From Nostoc sp. S13 (GTDB lineage: Bacteria > Cyanobacteriota > Cyanobacteriia > Cyanobacteriales > Nostocaceae): a stretch of DNA of 48,970 nt. The stretch spans positions 1 to 48,970 of the forward strand of contig NZ_JAQYWQ010000044.1 of assembly GCF_029379315.1 (NCBI RefSeq). Direction: 5' to 3'. Made by a program: the position numbers and the translations under genes. The notes under the pieces are model-generated. The model made no database searches. It was not told where the DNA came from and saw only the letters and a list, made by a program, of their open reading frames with translations. Within the stretch, counting starts at the first letter, position 1, and the number at the start of each line of letters is the position of its first letter. Of the stretch, positions 24,987 through 32,910 are shown in pieces.

Positions 24987-25701
24987 AAGAACCTCCCACA
25001 AGGGTGCCGATGGATTCTCCCAAGACTGCTCGGTGGATGTTACCTCGCACCGTTAGATCAAATACCAGAATTGGGATATTATTTTCTTTACACAATGCGA
25101 TCGCAGTACTATCCATCACCCGCAAATCTTTGGTTAAAACGTGTGCGTAGGTGAGGCTATTGTAACGCTTGGCATCAGGAAAAATATGAGGATCAGCATC
25201 ATATACTCCATCTACTTTGGTGGCTTTAAAAATCACCTCGGCATCAATTTCTGCGGCTCTTAATGCCGCAGTAGTATCTGTAGTAAAAAAGGGATTTCCA
25301 GAACCAGCACCAAAAATTACCACCCGTCCTTTTTCAAGATGACGGATGGCGCGACGACGGATATACGGTTCTGCTAATTCTTGCATAGCGATCGCAGTTT
25401 GCACCCGCGTCTGTACCCCTATACGTTCCAGCGAATCTTGCAGCGTCATCGCGTTCATTACCGTGGCAATCATCCCTATGTAGTCAGCGGTTGCCCTGTC
25501 CATCCCCGCCGACGCCGCTTTGACACCACGAAAAATATTGCCACCACCAACAACGATGGCCATTTGAACTCCAGTGGCGATCACCTCTGCTAATTCTTGT
25601 GCTATTCCTTTGACCACTTCTGGATCAATGCCATAGCCCATGTTGCCCATTAAGGCTTCACCGCTCAGTTTGAGTAAAACCCGTCGGTAATTCGTTCCCA
25701 T
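24973..25701 (-). CDS. pyrH: UMP kinase
   Basis: A 242-residue bacterial-type UMP kinase that phosphorylates UMP to UDP. The start [17 protein letters not shown] at 25701 gives the normal N-terminus; an upstream ATG at 25740 adds 13 atypical residues. Motifs: [51 protein letters not shown] and the C-terminal [17 protein letters not shown]. The order pyrH-frr is nearly universal in bacteria, here with a 14-bp overlap, implying one transcript and coupled translation. Confidence 0.97.
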   Translation of the reverse strand: MGTNYRRVLLKLSGEALMGNMGYGIDPEVVKGIAQELAEVIATGVQMAIVVGGGNIFRGVKAASAGMDRATADYIGMIATVMNAMTLQDSLERIGVQTRVQTAIAMQELAEPYIRRRAIRHLEKGRVVIFGAGSGNPFFTTDTTAALRAAEIDAEVIFKATKVDGVYDADPHIFPDAKRYNSLTYAHVLTKDLRVMDSTAIALCKENNIPILVFDLTVRGNIHRAVLGESIGTLVGGSCEIS

Positions 25702-25772
25702 GAAGTTCCGCTTTATCAAAAAAGTTGCAATTGCCTCCAATTTAAGATAGCAGTTAGAGGGACTATCTATGT

Positions 25773-26327
25773 CTAGTTACGCCAAATCAATGTAGTACCT
25801 ATTGGTTCTGTTTGTGGTATATCTATTTTTTGACCTTGAAGCAGAGAAGCGATCGCAGTTCTCAAATAATCCTCTCCCACCGATGATGGGTCTTGGGGAT
25901 GATCGTCAATTTGACCTTTGTAGCGTACTATACCATTAGTGTCTATGAGAAAGGCCATTGGTGTTTTTGTAGCACCAAAACTGCGGGTCACATCTTGGGT
26001 CGAGTCCCACAGGTAAGGGAAATTTAAGTCATGACCGAGGGCAAAAGCTTTCATATTTTCCAAGCTTGACCTAGTGTTGCGATCACTATTACTACCATTG
26101 ACGCCAATTAGTGTAAAGCCTTCTGGGGCAAATTCGGCTTGAATGTTTTTTAATCTGCCTAGATACCAGTCTACATAAGGACAGTGGTTACACATGGAAA
26201 TGACACCGACTGCTCGGAACTTTTCAAGATAACGCCTGAGATGGTGTACTTGATCATCAATTCCTGGCAGTTCAAAATCTGGTGCGTAACTTCCAACAGG
26301 AGTATCAATTGTTTCTAATAGATTCAT
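25773..26327 (-). CDS. Thioredoxin-like/peroxiredoxin family protein
   Basis: A 184-residue protein with a thioredoxin fold of the AhpC/TSA-Redoxin type. It begins with [29 protein letters not shown], then the redox motif [15 protein letters not shown] (CxxC, about residues 46-49), and a cis-Pro segment [22 protein letters not shown]. The family is common in cyanobacteria, with unknown physiological partner. Single gene, 70 bp upstream of pyrH on the same strand. No signal peptide, so probably cytosolic. Confidence 0.83.
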   Translation of the reverse strand: MNLLETIDTPVGSYAPDFELPGIDDQVHHLRRYLEKFRAVGVISMCNHCPYVDWYLGRLKNIQAEFAPEGFTLIGVNGSNSDRNTRSSLENMKAFALGHDLNFPYLWDSTQDVTRSFGATKTPMAFLIDTNGIVRYKGQIDDHPQDPSSVGEDYLRTAIASLLQGQKIDIPQTEPIGTTLIWRN

Positions 26328-26792
26328 GTTTTCTGGCTCGCAGAACTAGGAACAAGAAAAATATTGTTAAATTCAGCGTCAGTTTCCAGTTGCAAACCAC
26401 CCCTTAGCCGATGCCTCATATTCGACAATCTTATAGACTCGCATTGGCTGTCGTAAATTGTGAAACTACTGAATCTAGCCCTAATGCTAATTCCCTCACA
26501 TCTAAAAACAGCAAAAACATTACTCATATTACAAAATTTATGATTCCTAATACTGACATAATCTAAGTTGTGAGTAAATTACCTCTTTGAACAAGATGAA
26601 AATCTATACTGGATAAAACTATTAGCTTGATGCTAGTGTTATCAGCCTAAAAGCTTTCGTGGTGTACGTCTAAGCTATCACTAAAGCAAAGGATTTACTT
26701 TAAAAATCTGATAAATTTTAGACAAATTCCCAACAATTTTACTTGCGTCTTGCTGCTGAAAGGCTTTTACCCTTGTTTTGATCAAATTTCTT
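26328..26792. other. Gene-free divergent promoter region
   Basis: No convincing gene is seen between the divergent thioredoxin-like and hydrolase genes; a 67-residue frame at 26324-26527 overlaps the thioredoxin-like start and has no recognisable features. Both promoters should lie here. Confidence 0.45.
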
Positions 26793-27692
26793 ATGACAAC
26801 CTTAAGTTCCAAAACAACACTTAACTCTACAAAAACCTGGATTTGGCAAGATTTCCCAATCTGCTATCAAACCCAAGGAACCACTGGGCCAGCTGTTGTC
26901 CTCGTGCATGGATTTGGCGCTTCTTGGTGGCATTGGCAGAAAAATATTCCCGTATTAGCGGAAAATTGCCGTGTTTATGCGATCGATTTGATTGGTTTTG
27001 GCGCTTCGGCTAAACCTCAACCGGGTGAAAAAATTGCCTATACACTAGAAACCTGGGGACAACAAGTGGCAGATTTTTGCCGCGAAGTTGTAGGTGAGCC
27101 AGCTTTTTTAGTTGGAAATTCTATTGGCTGCATTGTAGCCATGCAAGCAGCAGTAAACAACCCAGATATTGCCTTGGGAGTTGCTTTGCTCAACTGTTCT
27201 TTACGGCTGTTGCACGATCGCAAACGGGTAACTTTACCTTGGAGTCGTCGTTTCGGAGCGCCTCTACTGCAACGCCTGTTGTCTATTAAACCAGTTGGTG
27301 ATTTCTTTTTCAATCAACTCGCCAAACCGAAAACAGTGCGGAAGATTCTGCTGCAAGCCTATGCGAATGCTGAGATGGTGACAGATGAGTTGGTAGATAT
27401 TCTCACTTCACCAGCAAGTGATCCGGGGGCTGGAGCTGTTTTCCTTGCCTTTACTTCTTATTCCACAGGGCCACTACCAGAAGAACTTTTACCACTGTTA
27501 GCCTGTCCGGCGATTATCTTGTGGGGAACGGCTGATCCGTGGGAACCAATCAAGTTAGGTAGAGAATTAGCTAACTTTCCGCAAGTAGAAAAGTTTATTG
27601 CTTTAGAGGGAGTGGGGCATTGTCCGCAGGATGAAGCGCCGGAGTTAGTCAATCCGATTTTACTCGATTGGATTTTGGAGCGATCGCGGTAA
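26793..27692 (+). CDS. Alpha/beta hydrolase
   Basis: A 299-residue alpha/beta-fold hydrolase. The oxyanion region is VLVHGFGASWWHW, the nucleophile elbow is VGNSIGCIVA (Ser about residue 112), the acid is in ILWGTADPWEP (Asp) and the catalytic His in EGVGHCPQDEAPE. It resembles the plastid/cyanobacterial pheophytinase-like and related esterase group, but the substrate is not certain. ATG at 26793 (MTTLSSKTTLNS) is preferred to TTG at 26778. It stands alone, transcribed to the right, away from the pyrH operon. Confidence 0.85.
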   Translation: MTTLSSKTTLNSTKTWIWQDFPICYQTQGTTGPAVVLVHGFGASWWHWQKNIPVLAENCRVYAIDLIGFGASAKPQPGEKIAYTLETWGQQVADFCREVVGEPAFLVGNSIGCIVAMQAAVNNPDIALGVALLNCSLRLLHDRKRVTLPWSRRFGAPLLQRLLSIKPVGDFFFNQLAKPKTVRKILLQAYANAEMVTDELVDILTSPASDPGAGAVFLAFTSYSTGPLPEELLPLLACPAIILWGTADPWEPIKLGRELANFPQVEKFIALEGVGHCPQDEAPELVNPILLDWILERSR

Positions 27693-27730
27693 TCATCTGT
27701 GAGGGGTTAGAATAGAGTAAATTTTGTCAA

Positions 27731-28213
27731 TCATCTCAAAAAAACACTTGAATACTGACTATAAACAATAAAGACGACAATTCCAACGAAAATAAAGAGG
27801 ACTAAAGTAGCTATTAAACCACGATGTCGAGAGACAACATCAAGAACTACTAGTAGCCAGAATAAGGCAATCTCAACTGCGCTAGCAATGAACACAAGTC
27901 TGAGATTTATTTCAATTTTTGCAGCCTGTAAACCGAATAAAATACGCCTTGCTAAAGAACTGCCTGGAGAGGACGATATTATTAGCTGCGACTGTACCAA
28001 GTTAACTAATAACCAAATAATTACTATGCCTCCCATTACTGTCAATACAACAGCTAGTCCTTTAAATAATCGATTTATAAGCATCATTTTTTGCTCATAG
28101 AAGAAAATTTTGACATAATGATAAGTATTGTTAAGTTCAAAGATATCGTCCAATTTCCTTTCTAAATCTAAAATATAGTCCGATATCTTCGGTGCGTTAG
28201 GACTAGCGTCCAT
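27731..28213 (-). CDS. Small polytopic membrane protein
   Basis: A 160-residue protein of unknown function with an N-terminal charged helix (about residues 10-45) and four hydrophobic segments (about 48-72, 85-100, 103-123 and 133-152). No family recognised. Its apparent start codon and first residues (MDASPNAP) lie inside a GGTGCGTTA hairpin repeat, so the real start may be elsewhere; the next in-frame Met pair is at residues 43-44. It converges with the hydrolase gene at 27692. Confidence 0.55.
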   Translation of the reverse strand: MDASPNAPKISDYILDLERKLDDIFELNNTYHYVKIFFYEQKMMLINRLFKGLAVVLTVMGGIVIIWLLVNLVQSQLIISSSPGSSLARRILFGLQAAKIEINLRLVFIASAVEIALFWLLVVLDVVSRHRGLIATLVLFIFVGIVVFIVYSQYSSVFLR

Positions 28214-28221
28214 AACGCACC
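28191..28221. repeat. GGTGCGTTA hairpin repeat overlapping a start codon
   Basis: 9-bp arms GGTGCGTTA (28191-28199) and TAACGCACC (28213-28221) around a 13-nt loop; same family as 23020-23059. The ATG of the membrane protein gene (28213-28211) is at the edge of one arm. Confidence 0.75.
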
Positions 28222-28281
28222 CTACAAAATTAAAGCTTTTAATTCACATTAGGCGTGAAGTATTAGTCCAAAAACTTTTAA

Positions 28282-28461
28282 CTACTTCTCCCTATCTTCA
28301 TCTAGTGCTTTTTGGATAGCTTGGCGACAAAATTCAGGAGGGTCATCCTTAGCCTTTACCTCTTCCTTCATTTCCTTAGTGACACGGAAGTTTAATTGTT
28401 CGCTTAATTCCTTGCTTGGTTGGTTTCCAAAATTTTCAGGTTTCCCCTTAGCTTTAGCCAT
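28282..28461 (-). CDS. Ribbon-helix-helix-like small protein
   Basis: A 59-residue frame from ATG 28461 to TAG 28282. The basic, Pro/Gly-rich start (MAKAKGKPENFGNQPSKEL) is followed by EQLNFRVTKEMKEEVKAK, a short beta strand and helix typical for RHH (CopG/Arc type) DNA-binding proteins, then PPEFCRQAIQKALDEDREK as the second helix. It is divergent from the SAP-like gene at 28590, with a 10-bp inverted repeat between them that could be its operator. Regulator or antitoxin without a visible toxin partner is possible. Confidence 0.65.
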   Translation of the reverse strand: MAKAKGKPENFGNQPSKELSEQLNFRVTKEMKEEVKAKDDPPEFCRQAIQKALDEDREK

Positions 28462-28519
28462 TTATGTAGAAACGTAAATATAGCTTGAAGTCGATGTTAA
28501 CAACGGAATAGAGTTATTA

Positions 28520-28559
28520 ATCGGTGAGTACTTGCCTGGAAAACTTGTAACTCACCGAT
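28520..28559. promoter_or_regulatory. Inverted repeat in divergent promoter
   Basis: Perfect 10-bp arms ATCGGTGAGT (28520-28529) and ACTCACCGAT (28550-28559), 20 nt apart, between the divergent RHH gene and SAP-like gene. The centre-to-centre distance of about 30 bp (three helical turns) would fit two dimer half-sites of a regulator. Confidence 0.5.
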
Positions 28560-28589
28560 ACCACTTTTACAAATGGGTAATTCTATTTT

Positions 28590-28967
28590 ATGTTCACAAG
28601 GTCAGAACTCGAAATCAAAACCACTGCTGAGTTAAGGGACTTGTGTAGGCGTTACGGATTGAAGCCTACTGGGAATGGAGGGTATAAGACTAGTTGGATT
28701 GTTACCTTGATGGCATTCCCACAGATAGCACTCGCGCAACTAAGACAAGGAAGAGGGCTAAAGTCCCCAGGCTTTAGCATTACTCAATTTCTTGAAGGGG
28801 TGGTAGATGAGATGAACTCACCCACTGATGAGCAAGCGGCGCTGATTAAGCTAACAATGGAGGGCAAGGCTATGCCCTACCCTGACCGATACGACCAAGA
28901 GAGCCTGCTTAACTTGCATAGAGCTAAGATACACCTTGAAATGGCGATCGGGCTGCTAAACCAGTAA
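28590..28967 (+). CDS. SAP-like domain hypothetical protein
   Basis: A 125-residue protein. The N-terminal 35-40 residues (ELEIKTTAELRDLCRRYGLKPTGNGGYKTSWIVTL) fit a SAP-type helix-turn-helix, a small DNA-binding motif. The rest is helical (SITQFLEGVVDEMNSPTDEQAALIKL...). Function unknown; the last 53 bp recur as a degenerate copy at 29618-29670. A strong terminator follows. Context is accessory: RHH protein on one side, RelE/ParE module on the other. Confidence 0.65.
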   Translation: MFTRSELEIKTTAELRDLCRRYGLKPTGNGGYKTSWIVTLMAFPQIALAQLRQGRGLKSPGFSITQFLEGVVDEMNSPTDEQAALIKLTMEGKAMPYPDRYDQESLLNLHRAKIHLEMAIGLLNQ

Positions 28968-28975
28968 ATCAGTTT
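28923..28975 (+). repeat. Direct repeat, intact copy (end of SAP-like gene)
   Basis: The last 15 codons plus a few bases of the SAP-like gene. It matches 29618-29670 base by base without gaps; the 3' 23 nt (CTGCTAAACCAGTAAATCAGTTT) are identical and the 5' part is about 80 percent alike. Confidence 0.8.
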
Positions 28976-28994
28976 ACGACCTTAACGCACCTAG

Positions 28995-29025
28995 TCCCCA
29001 GCATCCTAAGCCTGGGGATTTTTTT
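28995..29025 (+). terminator. Rho-independent terminator
   Basis: Arms TCCCCAG (28995-29001) and CTGGGGA (29012-29018) with a 10-nt loop, followed by seven T. It ends the SAP-like gene transcript. Confidence 0.9.
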
Positions 29026-29100
29026 ATGTTTATTTCTCTACGTCTAGGCGAAACTAGAGACGGTGGCAGAAAAAGTCAAACCACGCTCGGATGATTAAAA

Positions 29101-29340
29101 ATGAAACCAGCACACGAAAGAGAACAGTTAATTAAAGATATCAACGTACTGCTACATCAAGCTTATGACAGTACTTTAGATGAAATTCACGCACTCTTAA
29201 AAAGAATCGATGATGTAGACGACGAAGAAGACTTAAAAGCCATTAAAGAAGCTAGGGAAGATATACGCATTAATGGCACTGAGTCTTGGGATGAAATTCA
29301 AAACGAAATAACAAACAAAATAAACAAGGATGTTGCGTGA
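29101..29340 (+). CDS. Antitoxin of a RelE/ParE module
   Basis: A 79-residue acidic helical protein (MKPAHEREQLIKDINVLLHQAYDSTLDEI...). Several amphipathic helices and the acidic segment DDVDDEEDLKAIKEAREDIR are typical for the small antitoxins paired with RelE/ParE toxins in cyanobacteria. The stop TGA overlaps the GTG start of the toxin (GTGA at 29337-29340). The role follows from position, size and overlap. Confidence 0.8.
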   Translation: MKPAHEREQLIKDINVLLHQAYDSTLDEIHALLKRIDDVDDEEDLKAIKEAREDIRINGTESWDEIQNEITNKINKDVA

Positions 29341-29603
29341 GTTACGAAGTTAAATTTTCAAAGGGTGCAAAAAGGCAGTTTAGGAAACTACCTCTAGACG
29401 TACAAGAGCGTATACAAACTAAAATTAACGAATTGGCAATAGAACCACGTCCAAACGGTGTTAAAAAATTGCAATGTGATGATAATTCATATCGTGTTCG
29501 AGTAGGAGATTATCGAGTTATTTATGAATTAGATGACGATGTTTTGATAGTAACTGTAATTAAAATAGGACATCGTAGCGAGATTTATAAAGATGAAAGT
29601 TAG
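29337..29603 (+). CDS. RelE/ParE family toxin
   Basis: An 88-residue RelE-superfamily protein starting at GTG 29337. The classical pattern is visible: YEVKFSKGAKRQFRKLPLDVQERI (basic helix), IEPRPNGVKKL, then SYRVRVGDYRVIYELDDDVLIVTVIKIGHRSEIY. The R(V/L)RVGDYRVIY strand and the GHRxxIY end are the RelE hallmark; such proteins cut mRNA in the ribosome. It is coupled to the antitoxin by a 4-bp overlap. Confidence 0.93.
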   Translation: MSYEVKFSKGAKRQFRKLPLDVQERIQTKINELAIEPRPNGVKKLQCDDNSYRVRVGDYRVIYELDDDVLIVTVIKIGHRSEIYKDES

Positions 29604-29617
29604 CACAAGTCAGTCAA

Positions 29618-29670
29618 ACTAAGACGCATCTTTAAATGGCGAACGGACTGCTAAACCAGTAAATCAGTTT
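29618..29670 (+). repeat. Direct repeat, degenerate copy of the SAP-like gene end
   Basis: Reads, in the gene frame, TKTHL-stop-MANGLLNQ-stop against AKIHLEMAIGLLNQ-stop in the intact copy, so it is a remnant of coding sequence. It brackets the RelE module on the other side of the intact copy. Confidence 0.8.
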
Positions 29671-29835
29671 CGTACCTAGTACTTTGTCAAGTTAGTAATG
29701 AAGAGTTTGTAGTAAGGACTAAAGTCTTTACTACGAAATTGCTTACCCGTATTGGACTCAACTCAGAAGCGCTATATTTATTAACTAAGGAACGTGAATT
29801 AAATAAAATGCAAAACTTCATCTTGTATCTAGCTA

Positions 29836-29859
29836 CCCTCTCCAATATATCGGAGAGGG
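29836..29859. repeat. CCCTCTCC hairpin repeat
   Basis: Arms CCCTCTCC and GGAGAGGG with an 8-nt loop, followed by GATTGAGGGTGAGGT. Relatives are at 32579-32760, 38190-38243 and 48590-48710. The rest of 29671-29977 shows nothing clear. Confidence 0.7.
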
Positions 29860-29977
29860 ATTGAGGGTGAGGTAAGCCAAGGACATAAATTATATGTTAT
29901 TTAATTCTTATTCCTAACGATAAATTTTTGGCGCTATCTCTTATTTGCTCAATGAGGAATAGTACTCAAGGCAATTA

Positions 29978-30679
29978 CTAACTCAAAACTAACTGACTTA
30001 AGAAGAAAGCAAGGGCTGCACTGCCCAAAGGAACTGTTAAATTGTCAATACCCAAAAATGAAACAGCTTCTAAAGCAGTAGCTATAACTGCCACTATCAG
30101 CGATATCGCCCAAGTTTGCCAACTGTTTCCTTGAGTTCCAACTAAAATCAAACTACAGACGAGATAGCTAACAAACATCATAGTTAGGGAGCCTTCCCAA
30201 CTTTTTTCTGTCCCAAAAACTTTATACTTATGTTTACCAAAGCGTTGCCCAATCAAGGCTGCTAATCCATCTCCCCAAGTCATTACCAAAATTCCTAGTG
30301 CTGCGTACTGGGGTTGTTGCAAGTACCAAAACCAGGCAACTAAAATACCAAAACTGACAGAGTAAAAAAATGTCCCTAAACTTTGGCGTCCAACGCTATT
30401 AATACCAGGAAGAATGGGTAATCGATAGGATAATAAGGTGATTGCACTCGCTAAAATTGAAGCTGTAATCCCTACACTGGCGGGAATATCAAGCCACCAA
30501 GCGATTAAAATTACATTACCAGTGCCAATATGAACTATCTTCCGCACGATTTCTGGCTTGTCGGCGAAGCGGTTTACCACCCACGCAATCACGAGGATGA
30601 GTAACACCCAGATTGCAGCCAACGCAATTTGCAGCCATAAAACCGGAATTGAGGTGAAGTCAGAAAATGTAATTAACAA
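29978..30679 (-). CDS. Diacylglycerol/polyprenol kinase family protein
   Basis: A 233-residue protein with about seven hydrophobic helices, of the CTP-dependent polyprenol/phytol kinase group (plant VTE5 and dolichol kinase relatives). Visible signatures are KPEIVRKIVHIGTGN near the N-terminus, MTWGDGLAALIGQRFGKHKY (the conserved GDG...G.R.G motif, about residue 130-150) and GTEKSWEGSLTMM (nucleotide-binding). In cyanobacteria it recycles phytol from chlorophyll for tocopherol synthesis, which is the likely role here. It is divergent from yidD, with about 60 bp between the genes. Confidence 0.85.
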   Translation of the reverse strand: MLITFSDFTSIPVLWLQIALAAIWVLLILVIAWVVNRFADKPEIVRKIVHIGTGNVILIAWWLDIPASVGITASILASAITLLSYRLPILPGINSVGRQSLGTFFYSVSFGILVAWFWYLQQPQYAALGILVMTWGDGLAALIGQRFGKHKYKVFGTEKSWEGSLTMMFVSYLVCSLILVGTQGNSWQTWAISLIVAVIATALEAVSFLGIDNLTVPLGSAALAFFLSQLVLS

Positions 30680-30740
30680 AGATGCAACAAAATGAAAATT
30701 TTTACCTCTGTTACTAATTTATAAGATTTGGGTAACTGTA

Positions 30741-30977
30741 ATGAAATTATTATTGATTTGGCTGATTCGGGGCTACCGAATGTTTATCTCGCCGTTGTTT
30801 CTCCCGACTTGTCGCTTTCAACCAACTTGTTCGATGTATGCCATTCAAGCCATTGAACGATTTGGAGTGTTGCGTGGTAGCTGGATGGCAACTCGGCGGA
30901 TTTTGCGCTGTCATCCGTTTCATCCAGGTGGTTACGATCCAGTGCCAGAGGTGGTAGAAAAGGTAAAAGAGCAGTAG
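30741..30977 (+). CDS. yidD: Membrane protein insertion efficiency factor YidD
   Basis: A 78-residue protein with the complete YidD pattern: [63 protein letters not shown]. The conserved Cys residues and the amphipathic N-terminal helix are present. YidD helps YidC-dependent insertion of membrane proteins at the inner membrane. yidC is not in this window. A single gene with a short, tight upstream region. Confidence 0.95.
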   Translation: MKLLLIWLIRGYRMFISPLFLPTCRFQPTCSMYAIQAIERFGVLRGSWMATRRILRCHPFHPGGYDPVPEVVEKVKEQ

Positions 30978-31020
30978 TTTTGTGCAAATGGTGGCAAATT
31001 GAGGGGTGAAATTTAAACGC

Positions 31021-31106
31021 ATAGGTGCTTCTCTACGAGACGCTACGCGAACGCCTTCCCGCAGGGTAGGAGCGCGGAGGGAAGCGCAGAGGGACGCAGA
31101 GAATGA
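31021..31106. repeat. Palindromic repeat cluster after yidD
   Basis: Starts GTGCTTCTCTACGAGACGC and contains GCTACGCGAACGCC, TTCCCGCAGGGTAGG and an AGAGGGACGCAGAG tail. The same opening CTTCTCTACGAGACGCT is seen at 34438-34455. The gap continues to 31221 with no gene visible. Confidence 0.75.
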
Positions 31107-31221
31107 GAAGAGCGGTAAATTATTAAAGGATGTGTTCGTGAGTATAGCTATTTAGGGAGATGTCAACAGATGAGGTTGTCATCTACCGTGGGAACGTTGA
31201 ATAATTTAATTTAGACTTACG

Positions 31222-31407
31222 ATGATTAATCCCACTGCGATTTCTATACCAGAACCACAAATTCCCAATCCTGGGCCGAACCCCTTACCTAGTCCTGAAC
31301 CTGTACCGGGGCCAGCGATTCCTCAACCTGTACCAGAACCGGTACCTGCTCCCATTCCTCAGACAGTTCCAGGGCCGATTCCCCAAACCATACCGGAACC
31401 TGTTTAG
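31222..31407 (+). CDS. Proline-rich small protein
   Basis: A 61-residue frame in which almost every second residue is Pro (PEPQIPNPGPNPLPSPEPVP...), built from degenerate (P/E)-P-(V/I)-P units and ending IPEPV. No signal peptide or membrane segment. The frame is precise over its full length, has an ATG start and stops 45 bp before ychF, so it might be translated, but a purely repetitive origin is possible. Extended poly-Pro-like peptides can act as spacers or bind SH3-like or other Pro-binding partners. No family recognised. Confidence 0.5.
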   Translation: MINPTAISIPEPQIPNPGPNPLPSPEPVPGPAIPQPVPEPVPAPIPQTVPGPIPQTIPEPV

Positions 31408-31452
31408 ATTAACTTGGTAATGTAATCCAAAATCTCAAATCTAAAATCCAAA

Positions 31453-32544
31453 ATGCTAAGAGCCGGAATTGTCGGACTTCCCAACGTCGGAAAATCTACT
31501 TTATTTAATGCTGTAGTTGCTAATGCTAAAGCAGAAGCGGCTAACTTCCCTTTTTGCACGATTGAACCGAATGTCGGCGTTGTCGCAGTACCGGATGAAC
31601 GGTTAAATGTTCTTGCTAAGATTGCCAGTTCAGCACAAATTATCCCGGCGCGGGTCGAATTTGTCGATATTGCGGGTTTAGTTAAAGGTGCAAGTCAGGG
31701 TGAGGGACTAGGGAATCAATTCCTGTCCCACATCCGGGAAGTTGATGCGATCGTCCATGTGGTACGTTGTTTTGAGAATGACGATATTATCCATGTTGCT
31801 GGTTCTGTTGACCCAGCGCGAGATATTGAAATCATTAATATAGAACTAGGTTTATCAGATTTATCACAAATTGAGCGGCGAATTGACCGCACTCGCAAAC
31901 AAGCTCGTACCAGCAAAGATGCACAGTTTGAAGTCTCAGTTTTGGAAAAATTAGCTGCGGCTTTAAATGAGGGTAAATCGGTGCGTCAGGTGAGCTTGAA
32001 TGAAGAAGAAACAGAAATAATTAAAGGACTGGAACTGCTCACTTATAAACCGATTATCTACGCTGCTAATGTATCTGAGGATGAGTTAGCAACTGGTAAT
32101 GATTTTGTGGAAACAGTGCGGCAAATTGCAGCGACAGAAAATGCTCAAGTTGTAATCGTTTCTGCCCAAGTTGAAGCGGAATTAGTGGAATTACCAGAGT
32201 CAGATAAAGCTGATTTTCTTGCGTCTTTAGGTGTGGAAGAAGGCGGTTTAAAATCATTAATTCGTGCAACTTACATGCTTCTAGGCTTGCGGACATATTT
32301 CACCTGCGGCCCCAAAGAAACCCGTGCTTGGACAATTAATGCTGGAATGTCTGCACCTCAAGCTGCTGGTGTAATCCACAGTGATTTTGAGCGGGGATTT
32401 ATTCGCGCGGAAACTGTCGCTTATAAAGACTTGGTAACAACTGGTTCGATGAATGCTGCCAAGGAAAAAGGGTTGGTTCGCAGTGAAGGGAAAGAGTATG
32501 TTGTGCAGGAAGGGGATGTAATGTTGTTCCGATTTAATGTGTAG
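31453..32544 (+). CDS. ychF: Redox-regulated ATPase YchF
   Basis: A 363-residue Obg-like ATPase. G1 is GLPNVGKSTLFNA (residues 8-20), the switch region is FVDIAGLVKGASQGEGLGNQFL, and the specificity motif is NVSE instead of NKxD, which explains ATP preference. The C-terminal TGS domain (LLGLRTYFTCGPKETRAWTI...VQEGDVMLFRFNV) is intact. YchF acts at the ribosome and in oxidative stress control. Housekeeping gene, alone on the plus strand. Confidence 0.97.
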   Translation: MLRAGIVGLPNVGKSTLFNAVVANAKAEAANFPFCTIEPNVGVVAVPDERLNVLAKIASSAQIIPARVEFVDIAGLVKGASQGEGLGNQFLSHIREVDAIVHVVRCFENDDIIHVAGSVDPARDIEIINIELGLSDLSQIERRIDRTRKQARTSKDAQFEVSVLEKLAAALNEGKSVRQVSLNEEETEIIKGLELLTYKPIIYAANVSEDELATGNDFVETVRQIAATENAQVVIVSAQVEAELVELPESDKADFLASLGVEEGGLKSLIRATYMLLGLRTYFTCGPKETRAWTINAGMSAPQAAGVIHSDFERGFIRAETVAYKDLVTTGSMNAAKEKGLVRSEGKEYVVQEGDVMLFRFNV

Positions 32545-32578
32545 GAGTAATATCATGTCCTGCTGATTGCTTATCAAA

Positions 32579-32760
32579 AAACCTCACCCCCTGCCCCTCT
32601 CCTTGGTAAGGAGAGGTGTTTCTGAGGCGGAGTGAGGTTCAGAAATTAGAAGTATAGCGCTTCTCAGTTGAGTGCAATACAGACCTAACCCCCAGCCCCT
32701 TCCCTTGTAGGGAAGGGGAGTCAGATTCAAAGCCTCTCTCCTAAAAGGAGAGAGGTTAAA
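32579..32760. repeat. Two hairpin repeats of the CCTAACCCC/AGGGAAGGGG type
   Basis: First unit 32579-32640 has CCTCTCCTTGGTAAGGAGAGG as a hairpin; second unit about 32683-32760 has CCCCTTCCCTTGTAGGGAAGGGG and CTCTCTCCTAAAAGGAGAGAG. They fill the space after ychF and probably end its transcript. Confidence 0.75.
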
Positions 32761-32910
32761 GTGTATTATTTCCATTCGAGAACCGCTATAATCATGCGGA
32801 CTTGATATAATCAATGAGTGGTCGTTATCAATAAGATAATGGTCAACGTAGACCAAGTTGCGATTGTTGATAAAAAGGGAGATGAAAAATTTGCTACATA
32901 AGTTGAATAA

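Noticed and set aside
26324..26527. 67-codon frame upstream of the thioredoxin-like gene
   Set aside because: No recognisable features; it overlaps the thioredoxin-like start and most probably lies in its promoter region.
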